From: Cercis canadensis
Taxonomy: Eukaryota; Streptophyta; Magnoliopsida; Fabales; Fabaceae
Reading direction: 5' to 3'
DNA length: 64,000 nt
NCBI GenBank assembly: GCA_003255065.1
Contig: QAOA01005051.1
Span: 133,680-197,679 of the forward strand
Shown piece by piece: positions 1 through 14,479 of this stretch. The notes under the pieces were generated by a model. That model saw nothing but the letters and a program-made list of their open reading frames with translations, did no database searches and was not told where the DNA came from. How positions within the stretch are numbered: the first letter of the stretch is position 1; every line of letters begins with the position of its first letter. Both the position numbers and the translations under genes were made by a program.

Positions 1-2
1 AA

Positions 3-62
3 TTTTCTGGGCTATCTCACGCTTTGCAATTCACAGGCAAGCAGAAAACACTTTTCCAGTGA
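3..62 (+). CDS. possible last codons of a gene running in from the left
   Basis: The first 60 bases read open in one + frame and end in TGA at 60-62. The peptide is of mixed, non-repetitive composition, and the sequence after the stop turns AT-rich like a 3' UTR. Nothing upstream is visible, so frame, family and function cannot be tested. It may equally be chance. Confidence 0.2.
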   Translation, partial: FSGLSHALQFTGKQKTLFQ

Positions 63-874
63 ATATGGCCTGATGGTTCAATGGATCAGATCATGGTGTA
101 ACAACTGTGCCCTCATTGTTTAAAACCTTTTGCTTTGTTTCTTTCCTATAAACTGCTCTCTTTGTTTAAAACCTCATTTGGGGAATGAGATTGCAATCGG
201 ATTCAATTACTTGAGTGTTCGCGGGTGATCTCATTCCTCATGCGTTTATTTTTTTGGACTATATTATTATTATTATTTTAAAAGATACTCTTGTAAAAAA
301 TTTGGTACATTAAAATTTAAAATTGGGTTAGGCTGCACTATAACTAAAAACATGGTTCATGTGAGATACCTTACCAATAGATTTCTATAGCTCCGACCCA
401 AGTTATTGAATGAGGAATTTAAGTTTCTTCCAGTTAAACCAAACATTTATTGACACTTTCAATCTATAATAATTATAAATTACTTTTTTATCATTTAATT
501 AAATAATTATTTTATAATACACTAATCACTATTTACAATAACCATAAATAATTATTATTCCAAATTGAAGAGTTTTTGAAAATATTGCAGTCATAAAAAT
601 AATATTTCGGAATGAGGCTCATTGAAATTGGACCTAACTATAATGTTGTTATTTTGAAGGAGTAATGATATTTGAATAATTATTTTTTATTATTATGAAT
701 TTAAATTTAATTTACGTCTTCTAATTTTGATTAAACTTACTTAATAATTTTTTAAGATTGTCCAAATTCAATTCAATTTCACAATGTGAAAATGAAAAAA
801 TATATAACAGTAGAAATAACATTATTTTTTTGAAAAAAAATAAATTTTAGAAATATAATATTTATAAAATGATA
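63..874. other. AT-rich spacer, nothing recognised
   Basis: Strongly AT-rich non-coding sequence with many A and T runs. No ORF of note, no repeat with clear edges and no RNA gene was seen. Confidence 0.6.
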
Positions 875-1240
875 AGGGTTATGCTACCCTACATTCAGCT
901 TTAGTTGGATATGTTTTGGTAAGATCTACCCAATAATTTTAGTATTGTTAAAAAATTTTAAAAAATTAAATCACTTAATATATATTAAAATATATAATTT
1001 TTTATAAAATATAAAAATAACATAATATAAAAAAAATGTACTAAAAATAATTATTTTTAAATACATTTTTATATAAATTTTATAAAATATAATTATTTTA
1101 ATACATATTAAATAATTTAATTTTTAAAAATTTTTATAATAAAACTAAAATTATGTTATAAATTCTATTAAAACTCACTCAAAATCTCACTCTAACAAGG
1201 TGAGACCGTGAGAGTTGCGCTAGGGGGTTAGCAAACCCCT
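875..1240. mobile_element. foldback MITE
   Basis: The outer arms are inverted copies of one another: a gggttatgctaccct-like start at the left pairs with ggggttagcaaaccc at the right. Inside, AT-rich arms around 940-1010 and 1075-1150 pair as well. There is no coding capacity. The inner arm motif resembles those of the two MITEs at 62952-63273 and 63417-63735, so this looks like the same small non-autonomous family. A target-site duplication is not certain. Confidence 0.6.
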
Positions 1241-1270
1241 CCCCAAATAAAATAGCCAAATCATTAACAA

Positions 1271-1306
1271 GTGTGGGTGTGGGTGTGGGTGTGGGTGTGG
1301 GTGTGG
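1271..1306. repeat. GTGTGG microsatellite
   Basis: About six perfect copies of a GTGTGG hexamer, followed directly by a short GA run. Confidence 0.95.
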
Positions 1307-2361
1307 AGAGAGAGAAGTTGTCTTGTCAAGTGTCAATGCTCCAACCAACCAATACGGTCATTGTCACCCAATGTTATATAATAATGACAAACGAATACGG
1401 ACCATTAATTTTCCTCATTGGGAAAACGTAAGTGACTGGCCAAGGGATAAGACAGGAGCACCATATCCTCTATTCTCCAATCATAATCGTACAAATCCGA
1501 TGTAGGAACCTTTCCTATTTAGACTAATAATCCTTTCAACCTTAAAAAAATTTCCTCGTTAATATTCCACTTTTGGCTAGTGTCTTCACACACATGCAGT
1601 GCCAACCAACAACCAGTTGACTCTTCCATTGGAATATTAATCACTTAAAAAGATTGGAGGTCATCGTGTACACATCGTATCCACACCATAAACATAAAAG
1701 TAAAACTTTTTTGTGGATTTTAAGTTAACGACTAAGCTTGGTTGGTAGAATAAAAGTTTGACACAAGTACATGGATTTAATTAATAATTAATATTTTTAA
1801 TTTTGAGTCTAACTCATTTAAAATTTGAGATTAACTTGTATAAAATTAAATTAAAACTTAAATTTTAAGACCCATTTAAAAACTAATTATTTTGGTCCAA
1901 CTCAATTTGGGTCAACCTGTTTAGTAATCCAGCTAACCTTATTTTAATTTTAATTTCCTTTTTATTTATTTTTCTCTTTTTTATAATTAATTTTTCCATT
2001 TTTCTTTTTATAAATATTTAATTTAAAAAATAATAAAATAATACTTATCAGACCTATTTATATGTAAGGCTTTATAGGTGTTGACATTTTATTTTGGCCT
2101 AACACATTCTTGGACTGAGCTAAAAAAGAAAGAGATTCATTTGGATAAAAAATAGGCAAAGAATGAAAACTGGGTTGGCCCAAAACGTGGTGCCACGTAC
2201 AAACCCATGGAATGCCACACGCGCCCAGCGCTTGGCACACGCTTGTGTCACACTGTAGCGCAATCCCGCACACCATTCCCCAGAGGAGCACATCTCCCCG
2301 CAAGATGATTCCTTATTTTTTAGTTTTTATCCTATCTTCTCCTCTTTAGCAAGTAAACTAA
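1307..2361. other. spacer without a supported gene
   Basis: Mixed AT-rich sequence with a more GC-rich island around 2190-2310. Short frames exist (for example a 60-codon frame at 1323), but none shows a domain, conserved motif or splice structure. No repeat edges were seen. Confidence 0.5.
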
Positions 2362-3308
2362 GGTGTGTTTGGATGAGGTATTTATAGAGTGTAATATATT
2401 TGTAGAATATATTTAAAATATTTATTTTAAATTACTTTGTTTGTATATTTTTTTTAAATATTTTTAAACTTTTAGTATATTTTTATAATATATTTCAAAA
2501 TCTTAATATGTATTTCAAATTTACTTAAAACATTGTGAATTTGAAATTCCTTCTTTTTTTTCTTCCACTAAGCCCCTCTCCCCCTCCCTCGACCCACCGA
2601 AACTCCTTGCTCTCGGCATTGTGCTTGTGCGTAGCCATCAGCCAACTTCACCGCCACCAACGCCGCCGCTTGCTAGCACCGCCGCCATCAACGCCTCCAC
2701 TCGCAGTACCGCCACCGCCAACACCACCACCCATAGCACCTCCTCTCACTTTCTGCTCTTCACAACCTTCTACCATCGCCACTTCAAGTATCGAAGGCCA
2801 GGTAGAGTTCTTATCCCTTGCCACCCATATTCTGATTAGATCATTGTGGGTATTTCTAGAGATTGAAATTGAGTTGGGTATTTCACTTTATAGCTTATGT
2901 TTTTGGGTTGGATACTTGTACATTCTTGTTTCATATTAGGATTTGGCAATTCTAGTATTTCCGTTCTTTTTTCTTTACTAAATGTTAGGGTTGGAATCCT
3001 AATTTGAGTTTAAGAGCTCTTCTACTTGTTGTACATGGATTTGATGAATCCAAGACAAGGTCAAAGGTCGCGATTATGGTGTTTTCATTGTTTTCTTTCA
3101 GTTTGGCCTGTTACTTGCCTAATAAATTCTTCATAGAATGTGTGTAATATTAGTAGAAAACTAGAAATGTGTATGGGCTTATGTTCTATGATTAATTTGT
3201 GTTCATTAGTTTTGTGTCATACTATGATTAATTTTTCCGAAAGCTGAAGCTGTTTAGCATTTTTTTTGTTTTGCTTTGTTCAGAGCATTATGTAAATGCT
3301 ATTATGTC

Positions 3309-4803
<1,495 letters not shown>

Positions 4804-5611
4804 TGTTTTTTTTCCTATTTTTTGGACATGGTGAGTTGTTTACATAAACTCATCAAAGACACCCAAGGATTTTAGAGTCAAAATTAACCCCATCTACACC
4901 TATCCAAACGGGGTCTGAAACTGGACTGAATAATAGAGGGCTTGTGTTGCTTGTTTCTTTTTTGGGCTGTGTTTGTGTTTGTGTTGTATGTGTCTGATGC
5001 TAGAAAGGGAAGGAAAATAATAGTTTGCAAACCTACAAGGTTGAGAATAAGTGGCTGAACCCATTGGCTTGGCTCAATTGGGTTGAAATTGAAATTCAGA
5101 GCAAAAAGCTGGCGCTTATCATGGAGAGCAATCTCAAAATTGCTCTAAATTTCAACGGTTGGCACTTAAATGGTTTAATATATATAGCATAGGGGACAAC
5201 ACAATCAACTTGTGATATAATTAGCAAAAGGAACAATCAAAGAATAAGATTAAAGCATTAAGTTAACCTTTTTTCTTTTGTGAGCTGCAATATGGTGATT
5301 TAGATATTCCAAAAAGACATGCTATGACTAGTTGTGTATATGCTTGTGTCCATATGTACGTTGACAAGCTAACTTTGTTTGGAGAAGCTTAATTTTGAAT
5401 TACAAACACATCATTATTTTTATTTTGTATGTATCTATGAAATATTTTTGGTTCACTAGCTACAAGGTATACAATTATTAGAGGTAGTTTAATTCAACCA
5501 GTTCTAATAGAATTTGAATTCTGTAATTTTTTTCTCGAGTATCTAAAGCTCAATCATTGAGATATACATATCAGAAACTGTGTAAATGAAATTTGACTCA
5601 TTTTCACTTAC

Positions 5612-5925
5612 TGTTGAGCAGGCAACTGTTGCTTCACTGTCTGGTGTAACTGCTGGGGCTGCTGCTGTTGTTGTTGCTGCAGCATCTGCCTCTGCATCAA
5701 CTGCTGCTGTATTTGCCGCTGCTAATATTGTTGTTTGAGCCGTTGAGTTTGCAACATCTGCTGTTCCTGCTGTTGTTTCATTTGCTGATGTTGAAGCATA
5801 CTGGAACCTGGCTTAAGGGGACTTAGATTTGGTTCGAGCAAATTCACCCCACCTTGCGATTATAAGGAGTTGATGTTAGTCTGTGGGGAGCACTCACAGG
5901 ATTTTGCAGTAGACGACAAAGCCAA
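5612..5925 (-). pseudogene. Mediator subunit 15-like glutamine-rich exon fragment
   Basis: Read on the - strand, this gives a peptide with long glutamine runs mixed with M, L, K and R, after a short segment containing LQNPVSAP and SPLKPGSSMLQHQQMKQQQ. The order and composition are like the Q-rich central part of plant MED15a, a coactivator subunit of the Mediator tail; this match is by recognition, not by search. Two in-frame stops break the frame. At the 3' edge the exon is followed by a canonical GTAAGT donor (5605-5611 on the other strand), so it came from genomic DNA with an intron and not from a processed transcript. It sits inside the Harbinger-like element, which suggests transduplication. 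Another Q-rich regulator is possible. Confidence 0.55.
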
Positions 5926-6559
5926 GTGGGAGGACAAAGGAATTATAATAGCAGTGATTTCTGCTCTTTTCTTGGTTTTATCAAACTGCACATATTGATC
6001 TCCGCCATTGGCATTGGGGTGTAAACAGATAAATGCTCTTTCAAGTTTCAGTCAGATATTGACTCTGTAAATAGCGCTTTATTTATGTATTGTATTGTAT
6101 TATGTTCTACTCAGACGAAGAACATATTGGTTATTGTAACTTTCCAACTTCTGTAGATTATCTGATCATTAGCAATGTTGGAATGAATTCCTTCTCTATT
6201 CTCGGGCAACTTTCAGTCTTAACAGTATGTCCCATTAGTTCCCTTTATATTATTGATATTGATATATTTCCACTAAAGCATGCGTGATTGCCTTTCGCAG
6301 TATTTTCTATACTAGTCAGTGTAAAATTCCCTTTATATCGTAATGTTTTGAACTCTAGCATGATGTTTTGAATATTATTGTAAAATTAGTCTTCTTATAA
6401 TAAAATGTATCCAAACAAGGTATTTTATAAATACATGTATTTAAAATGCTGCATTTCAATTACATGTATTTGAAATACACAATAATTTATCAAATACTCT
6501 ATCCAAACACAACCTAAGAGTCTTATCATTTCTAACACTTATCAGCTCTCCAATCTGTC

Positions 6560-7330
6560 CCTTATAATTACCACTCCATTCATTTGCAAATCACACCCAA
6601 TGTACCCAAGAGTACACTAAAGAAGGAGCTCAAAGCCAAAAGTTTTGTTCCACTAGAAATTCTCTAGAGGAATAGCTAAAAGACTTGTTCTCTAGTTTAA
6701 TATTTAAGGAGGAGTTTTCTTGGAGAGGAGGCCAAAGTCTTGGAGCGTGATAGGGAACACTCTCGTGCCTTGAGGTAAGTTTTCTTTCTTCTTCTTTTAG
6801 GAGTATGCTTTAACTTATTTGTCATTATGCTTTGGCTTTTTACATTTGTATGCCTTAGCTTTCTAGTACATAGGCTACCTTAGATTCAATAGCATGCATT
6901 TCCCCTTAGCACAATCAATTTATGAGAATGAGTTCAAATTACCTCTGGACATACTTTTCCTAATTATTAAAACCCTTATTTACGAAAATCCCTCAAATGG
7001 TCAAAATCATTTTTAAAAGAACAAATCTCATTCATTGAAATATTCTAAGAGACGTCAACTCCAAAATGGGCCTCTCATAGAACTACATGGGCTTTAATAT
7101 CTAGGCCGTGACTTAGGATATGTAGGTATCCAAGAAGGCGATTTCCTTGGATTAAGTCCAAACCATGTAATAAGTATGCATGCAGTTTCCTTTCATTTTA
7201 TTTCAATTCAAGTAATCTATTTCAAGTCAATTTACTTTAATCCCCCATACACATGAACCCTTTACATTCTATTATGCAAGTTTGAGGCGATAACACTCAC
7301 TTCAATTGTACACTATACTCGTAGTACAAG
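6560..7330 (+). repeat. fragment of a + oriented Tat-type LTR
   Basis: Positions 7060-7180 match 40620-40725 in order: cctc.catagaacta..tgggctttga, then gtaggt.tccaagaa, then ggattaagtccaaacc. That second site lies near the 3' end of the + oriented LTR at 35592-40960. The CTAGA-rich stretch 6640-6790 corresponds to 36000-36170. No LTR edge or coding sequence is visible. Confidence 0.55.
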
Positions 7331-7393
7331 AGTTGTTCCACCCACTTGAATATGAATAATTTTTTTAAAACACTCCTTAAAATCTTCAACCAT

Positions 7394-8063
7394 ATCATCA
7401 TAGGTAGTTAATATATACTTTATTATATAATCCACTAAATAACAAACTTGTCATCATTTTAATTTGATATTTAGGGTGTATGCCCCATAGCATAAGTAAA
7501 GGATCATAGAAAAGTGACCTCTACATTAGTATTAGTCACTAATTTTCTTCTTTTGTTTTCCCTTGAAAACAAAAACATCACTTACAATTGTCTCTATTAA
7601 GATGGACATAAGCATAAGTAATTTATCATAGACAGTTAACATCTAATTTATACTATAATCCACTAATTAATAGTGTTCTCATTGTTTTAATGAGATATTT
7701 ACATAGAATAAGTAAGAGATCATAGAAAACTAACCTATACATTATAGTATTAAATACTAATTTATTTTTTAAATAAATTTTAATTATTTAAAAGTGTTTC
7801 TAATAAGATACACATAAGCATAAGTAATATAACATAGACACTTAATATATATTTTTATCATATAAACTACCAAATTACAAACTGGCCATCAATTTAATTT
7901 GATATTTAGGGTTTGTGCCCATAACATAAGTAAGGGGTCCTAGAAAAGTAACATCTACATGATAGAATTACCAAAAATTTGCTTTTTTGTATTGAAAAAA
8001 AAAATCATCTTTTATAAGTATTTCTATTAAGATTGATATAAGCATGAGTAATTTATCCTACAA
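7394..8063. repeat. three-copy tandem repeat of about 207-231 bp
   Basis: Three diverged units begin near 7394, 7625 and 7832. Each carries in order a tatataatccact-like block, a gatatttagggt-like block, cataagtaa..gatcatagaaaa, and attaagat..acataagcataagtaat. There is no coding content. It abuts the LTR fragment that follows. Confidence 0.75.
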
Positions 8064-8074
8064 ATTGCTATTCT

Positions 8075-8695
8075 ATGAATTTTGTTGTGAGAAATCCTAA
8101 CGCAAGTGTACGTTATCATTTCCAAGTAATAAAATGAGAGTGAATTATCATTCCCACGAAGATTAATGTTATCAACTACCAAAATTAGGTTAATCTCAAT
8201 TTTATCTAATCAACAAGTATGGAGAATTTCAAGATAGAACTTTAAATAAATTGAAAATAAGCTAAGACAAATAAAATGATGAATTAATCAAGAGAGAAAA
8301 GCCTAGGACTCATATTTCACCATAATTAATCCCAATTTTCATTCCTCATGTCATTAATATCGATTTATCTTCTTAATTGCTAGCCAAGAATCCTAAATTA
8401 TTTATTAGCATTTCCCAAGGTCAAACAAAAATATCTCTAAGTTATGAACCCATTATATTCCTATGTGAATTGCGAATAGTCTAGAAATTCACTTAATTAT
8501 TTGGTTCCTTTTAAATGGCTACACAGGGCATGAAGGTATATTCTTATCCTACATGCAACCTATGGTATTTATCCCAATTAACTAGACACACAAATCTCCT
8601 TTCAGTCTCATTGTGATTAACATATCAACTAATTGGTGATCAGGCAATTAGAAGCATGAAGATCAGAGATAAACACTTAATTGGAGAAGCAAGGG
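8075..8695 (-). repeat. partial Athila-type LTR
   Basis: Aligns with the starts of the two LTRs at 10798 and 16948: shared blocks include tcctaacgcaagtgtacgttatcat, the Nhe-like gctagccaa block, cccaaggtcaaac and aattggtgatcaggcaattagaagcatga. Similarity stops near 8695, so it is truncated. No second copy or internal region adjoins it. Confidence 0.7.
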
Positions 8696-8737
8696 TGAGA
8701 TTGGTCAAATGAGTATTTTGTGAAGTTAGACAATTCA

Positions 8738-9230
8738 CAAGTGGTGATGATGAAACCGAAATAGGAATATTTGCAATGTGGGGATTTTGGTGAGATGACA
8801 TGTATAGAGGGTAATATTGAGAATTCTGGGGTAGTAATCTATAAAGAGAATATGTATAAGAGGGTTGGTGTGGCTTTCGCTTAGGGAGAAAATTCCATGT
8901 CCAATTGTATGTACTTGTCCTTCCTTTTTCTCTTTCTTAAAGCCAATCTTTTTGGACTCATCTTTAGAATTCCACTCATTTAAACTCCCTTGGTTAATGA
9001 CATCCTCAATTTACTCCCCAATAGCTACAATATTTGAAAAAGCAAGCAGTCACACTTGCAAGCCTATTTTCATAGTATGGACTCTTTAGACTTCTGACAA
9101 AAGTCATGGCCAACTCATGGTCTCCCAGAGGAGGTTGAACCTCTGTAGCCTTCTCACGTCATCTTTGAGCATACTTTTTGAAAGTATCTATCACAACATG
9201 CTCGAAAGCAGCCGCGATGCGGATGGTGGA
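8738..9230 (-). pseudogene. gag fragment of a Tat-type retrotransposon
   Basis: Translated on the - strand, the part near 9090-9190 reads TFKKYAQR, then RATEVQPPLGDHELAMTFVR, then SLKSPYYENRL. This is the conserved region of Tat/Ogre gag in which the E..LAMTFVRSLKSPYY-like block follows the matrix-like helix region. Several stops interrupt it. It lies directly beside the LTR end at 9235, so leader and gag N-terminus are missing, and it is cut off on the other side by the Athila-type LTR piece. Confidence 0.5.
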
Positions 9231-10797
9231 CTAAATTTAATAAAACTAGGAGTCGTCACTAATTGTTTTAGAAAATAGGGTACAATTAGAAACCATTATT
9301 ATTATTATTATTAAAATGGTTTGAGTACCAGAGATTGGTTTAGGAGTCTGTTTATGCATGGGGAAGGTGTTAGGCACCCCACAACATTCGTTTAAAGACA
9401 GTTACCCTAAATTGGCTATGCAACGAATAAGACAAAATGTGGCAAAAAAATATTTATTTATTCTTAAAATAAACGCTACATTCACTAATCAATGCACGGA
9501 AAACAAACATGGCATGCATGAATTCTAACAGGTTCAAATCCTTCCACTCGTTTGTCAGATATTGTACCCGTCAAGGTGACACTTATATTTCTCAAGGTTA
9601 GATAAAAGAGACACATCTCATATAAGACCAAGTCAGTCTTATCATTACATGATAGACAAATGGCCTATGAATTTTGTAAACCCTAACAATAATCCCTAAA
9701 TATTATACATGGTGATACAAAGATTAGAAGATGAGGACTGAATTACAAATGTAAAGCAGTGATGAAATAATCCTCAAGCTCCAAACTATCGATTATTCCT
9801 TCAAGATCAAATTCTCAACTTGCCAAAATCCTCAAGTATCAACATTGAAAGCTTAAGGGAAAATGCCCAAATATGAAAAGTGAATGTAAGTCGCAATATC
9901 AAATCAAACATTGATAAAGTAAACTCAAATAATCATCATTTTAACATCAAAACAATGACCGAAATGAACCTAAACAGTCATCACTTTAAGGTCAAAACAG
10001 TGACCAAAAACAAATCCAAACAGTCACCAGACAAGCTTAGAACAATAGGGATAAAATGCACTAAAATGAAAGCAGGAATGTACCAAGAAAACAGTGTAAA
10101 TATGCCAAAACAGTAGGGTAATTAGACGCAAAACATCAGGAAAAATATGTCGACAGTAACAGAAAAATTCACAAAATAGTGAGGTAAAATACATGGAACA
10201 ACTGTATGAAGGCATAGCAGAATAACCAATGTTTTTAAAAACTGGACCGGGAATGAATTAGTGTGGCAAACAATTATTGGTCAGACTGGTTGGACTGTCG
10301 ATCGAACCAATTGAATTGAAGCTTTTTCCGAATTTAAGGATTCACAAAGAAAAAACACATGGAGGATGAAGCACAAATCATCAAACTTTAATGACATATA
10401 CATACAAATGTAATTGTAAAAAATTTCCCTTAATTCCCTTCGTGAAATTTACAAATAGATACAAATGTACTCCTAAAAAAGAAAGACAAGAACACACCAT
10501 GTTCAAGGAAAAAACATGAACATGTATATAGCACATAAATATAGTGGAGATTATAATGACATATAACCAAACTCACAATGATATAGTTTTCCAGGAGACA
10601 ATGAATGTCTAACTTTTTATTTTCCTGTTTCCATAAATTATGTTCCCTTTATTAAACTTTCAGCCATATTACTAGGAAAGTATAATATTTGTGCATCGTG
10701 TCTCTAATACCAGATGAGCAATGTAGATCAGGATAAAAAAGAAAAAAAATATTTTCAATGTAATTAGAAAATGAATCTAAATTTTTTAAGCAGATAC

Positions 10798-12188
10798 TGT
10801 TCTATAAAACTCTAACGCAAGTATATGTTATCATTTTCAAGTAATAAAATGAGAATAGAGTATCGTCCCATGGAGACTGTGGCTAATAAGTACCAAAATT
10901 AGGTGTATTCTAATTTTATCTAGACAAGATGATCAAGAATTGATATTGAGTAATAATTAAAATGCAAGAACAGTAAAATAGATGAAAATTTGGATGAGAA
11001 GTATCTAAGATTTCTGATTTCACCATAGTTATTTTGATTTGTTATCCCTATTTCATTAACTAAGAACAATCTTCTTAATTGCTAGCCAATAACCATAAAT
11101 TATCCATTAGTCTTTCCCAAGGTCAAACGAACATATTAGTAAGTTAAGAACCTACTATATTCCTATGTGAATTACGAATAACCTAGAAATTCATTTAATT
11201 CTTTGGTTCTCTTTAATTGACTACACAAGTCATGGAGGTATATCCCTATTCTACATGCAACCTATGTTCTTAATCCCTAGGATCTTTAATTACAAATTAC
11301 CTCCTAGTCTTATTGCAATTATCTAATCAACTAATTGGTGATCAAACAATTAGAAGCATAAAGAATTGAGAAGAAGACAATTAATAAAGGTGTTCTTGAA
11401 TTAAAGAAATAAAGAATCATAAATCATCCTAGCTAGGCTACGCTCTAGAAAGGAATTTAGTTCATGACAGAAAAATAAAGCATGGTCGAATAAATTCTAG
11501 ACATAAATGAGAGAAGAAAAGAATAAAACTTGGTGTAGAAACCCATATTTGGTTTGGCCAATCCGTTCCTCAATCCTTGCTTTGCCTATTTTTTTCTCCA
11601 AAAATGTCTGGGGGAACCCTTTTTTCCTCAAAGCTAAAAGTTGTATATATACTAATTAATAAATCCTAATTAAATGAGTTGAAAATTCATTGCCGTCTTA
11701 AACTTAGACTTCGGGGGCCGCAACTCAACAAATCAAGCGCCTAGGTGCTTCAACTTTAGACAAAATTGCGCTGGGGCGCAGAGGTGTAGGCACTGCGGCG
11801 TATGATGTCTGTCTTCACTGGCGCACACGTGGGTCCAAGGTGCTAGTGCACTATTTATTTAGCATTGCTGCTCCTGGAACATCACTGGTGTGCAGAATAG
11901 GCGTTGGAGTGCAAGGGCTGTAGCGCTGATGCGCTTTCTTTCTGCTTGGTGCTTGCAATTCTCATGCAATTAGCGCTGCAGCTCTTGTTGCTTAGAGCTA
12001 AGGCCCTTGCTTCTTGCTTCCACTGCACATATTTTGACACTTTTACACCTTAAAGCAAAAATCTTCATAATTTATTTAGATCTACACAAATAAAAAAAAA
12101 ATTTATTATTTAATAAAATTTACCCAAGAAACAATACAAAACATTAAGCTAAAAGTACAAAAAGAGCGGATATAAAATCCACTCAACA
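10798..12188 (-). repeat. left (3') LTR of the Athila-type element
   Basis: 1391 bp, TG...CA. It keeps many GCGC motifs around 11750-11960 that are partly changed to GTGC or GCAC in the right LTR, the pattern expected from deamination of methylated CpG. Confidence 0.85.
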
Positions 12189-12204
12189 AATATCCCCAAA
12201 CTTA
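12189..12204 (-). other. polypurine tract of the Athila-type element
   Basis: On the - strand AAGTTTGGGGATATTT precedes the 3' LTR directly. AGTTTGGGG is a frequent Athila-type polypurine tract, the primer site for plus-strand DNA. Confidence 0.7.
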
Positions 12205-14300
12205 ATATTTACCTGTCCTCAAGCAAAGAAAAAGAAAAAATAAATGATACTCAAAAACTAACTATAGAGTGAAAATTTAATCTACTAACCATACATGCCT
12301 TAAAGATCTCAATTAGGCACAACTCCTAGAAAAATTTCAAGATAGCATGAATGTGTATAATTTTAACCCAAGAGTCAATCTCATCTCACTAAAATTCCCT
12401 CTGTGTGTGTAAATATACCCCTTGCTTACCCTACTTTCTATACTTAAATCAAATTATGTAAACAAGCTCACAAAAAATAATCTCTAATTTACAATTTCAA
12501 AATCTCATATGCTTGTTTTTCATGTCAATCTCCACTAATGTAGGCCAATCACAACATAAATGATCAGAAGAACTTTTTATAGGCTTGTAATGCGTGGCTA
12601 GGTTAAGGGGAGGATACTAGATAACAATGTGGCTTAATTCACCCATAACACAAATTTAGTTTAGAGCAAATTTTAAGAGTACCAATTTTTCTTTTTCACT
12701 TCTAACTCCCCCAAACTTGTTTTCTTCTTTACTTTGCCATCCACCAACAAATTTTTTTTTTTTCTATTTTGGGTTACTACATCCCATACCTCATGCTTTT
12801 AAGACATTCTTTTTCTTTCTTTTTCTTTTCAATATTTGCACAATTGTCTTTTCTTTTCATTTTAATTTTTTTTTCTTTCAGCAGGGATGTAGCACTTTGA
12901 TTTTCATTCTTTGGTGGCCATTTCATTGATATTTTTCTTTTTTTTTTCTCCACCAATTCTCCCTAATATTCCTAGTTCTAGATGCTCTTAAAACTGAATA
13001 CGTGCTCTAGATGCAATGTAAAAATAAAGAGATACATCTAATGGCTAGGGGTAGTGTAGGTGACAGTCAAAAGGCTAATTTAAGCTCAATGGGTTATGCT
13101 AGGGATAAAACATCATTCATAGGGTTAGCTAGAAAGGCTCAAACTTAACAAAAATTGTCTAAATCATATCCCTAATATTGTGNTTAGTTTAGAGCAAATT
13201 TTAAGAGCACCAATTTTTCTTTTTCACTTCTAACTCCCCCAAACTTGTTTTCTTCTTTACTTTGCCATCCACCAACAAATTTTTTTTTTTCTATTTTGGA
13301 TTACTACATCCCATACCTCATGCTTTTAAGACATTCTTTTTCTTTCTTTTTCTTTTCAATATTTGCACAATTGTCTTTTCTTTTCATTTAAATTTTTTTT
13401 TTCTTTCAGCAGGGATGTAGCACTTTGATTTTCATTCTTTGGTGGCCATTTCATTGATATTTTTCTTTTTTTTTTTCTCCACCAATTCTCCCTAATATTC
13501 CTAGTTCTAGATGCTCTTAAAACTGAATACGTGCTCTAGATGCAATGTAAAAATAAAGAGATACATCTAATGGCTAGGGGTAGTGTAGGTGACAGTCAAA
13601 AGGCTAATTTAAGCTCAATGGGTTATGCTAGGGATAAAACATCATTCATAGGGTTAGCTAGAAAGGCTCAAACTGAACAAAAATTGTCTAAATCATATCC
13701 CTAATATTGTGAAGCCTAGGATTTCACCACAATTGACAATCAAGCAAGTTCTAGCATTCTGTAAGACTTTGAAATGACTGAATTCACATAATCATCTCTA
13801 AGCATGCAAATTTCAAGTAAACAGGGCTATATGCTCAGTTATTCAAGAAATTCCAGTTAGACAAACATTAACACATGAGTTAATCAGAAACATAAACACA
13901 ACATCTATCATTTTTCTAGAGCTGTAAATCAAGTAAATTCAATTTTATCATAGGCCCATGGTTTTCAATAAAAAATTCTCACTTAGAATCCTAAAAAGTA
14001 CAGGTTAATACAACAGTTTTAGGAAAAACTAATTTCCCACACCCAAACTTAAGGGAAACATTATCCTCAATGTTTAAAGCATAGAAGAAAAAGATAGTAG
14101 GACTTCTCTGACATGAAGGCAGATTTATCTGCATCTTTCAAATCTTGTGGATCTACTGCATCATCCCTGAAACTTACAAAAACTAAAGCAAAATTAAACA
14201 TATCAACATAATTAAGGACATAAGAAAATTCTAAAACTAAAGGAAAGACTTTAGAAAATGGATTGCCTCCCACAAAGCGTTTAATTTATAGTCTTCAGCC
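12205..14300 (-). other. non-coding 3' region of the Athila-type element
   Basis: AT-rich sequence between the protease remnant and the polypurine tract. It includes pyrimidine runs (12680-12950 and its copy) and the GGGAGGCAATCC-type motif. No polymerase motif was found in any frame. Confidence 0.6.
12656..13711. repeat. about 527-bp direct duplication around a single N
   Basis: 12656-13182 is repeated at 13184-13711 with a few substitutions and one-base differences in T runs. The N at 13183 lies exactly between the copies. Probably an unmerged contig overlap. Confidence 0.95.
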
Positions 14301-14479
14301 AAATTGTCTATGAGATTCTTTAACCGGGGTCAAAGAGGGTGGTGGAAGAATTATGGAATTGTGTTCCACTATCACCATGACCCTTAGATTGATGACCATT
14401 TGATTTTAAGCTCCAAACCTTCTGTTTGTCTCCAAAGCAAGAAGACTTGTTGAGGTACTCCAAAAAGATCTTTTATAAA

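Noticed and set aside
2058..2303. 81-codon - strand frame with several cysteines and tryptophans
   Set aside because: No domain, no splice signals and no conserved pattern; it arises in a small GC-richer patch and is probably chance.
2535..2939. Proline/serine/threonine-rich frames that could be a secreted or cell-wall protein
   Set aside because: Low-complexity CCGCC-type sequence open in two frames at once, inside a DNA transposon; no signal peptide followed by a domain, no motif.
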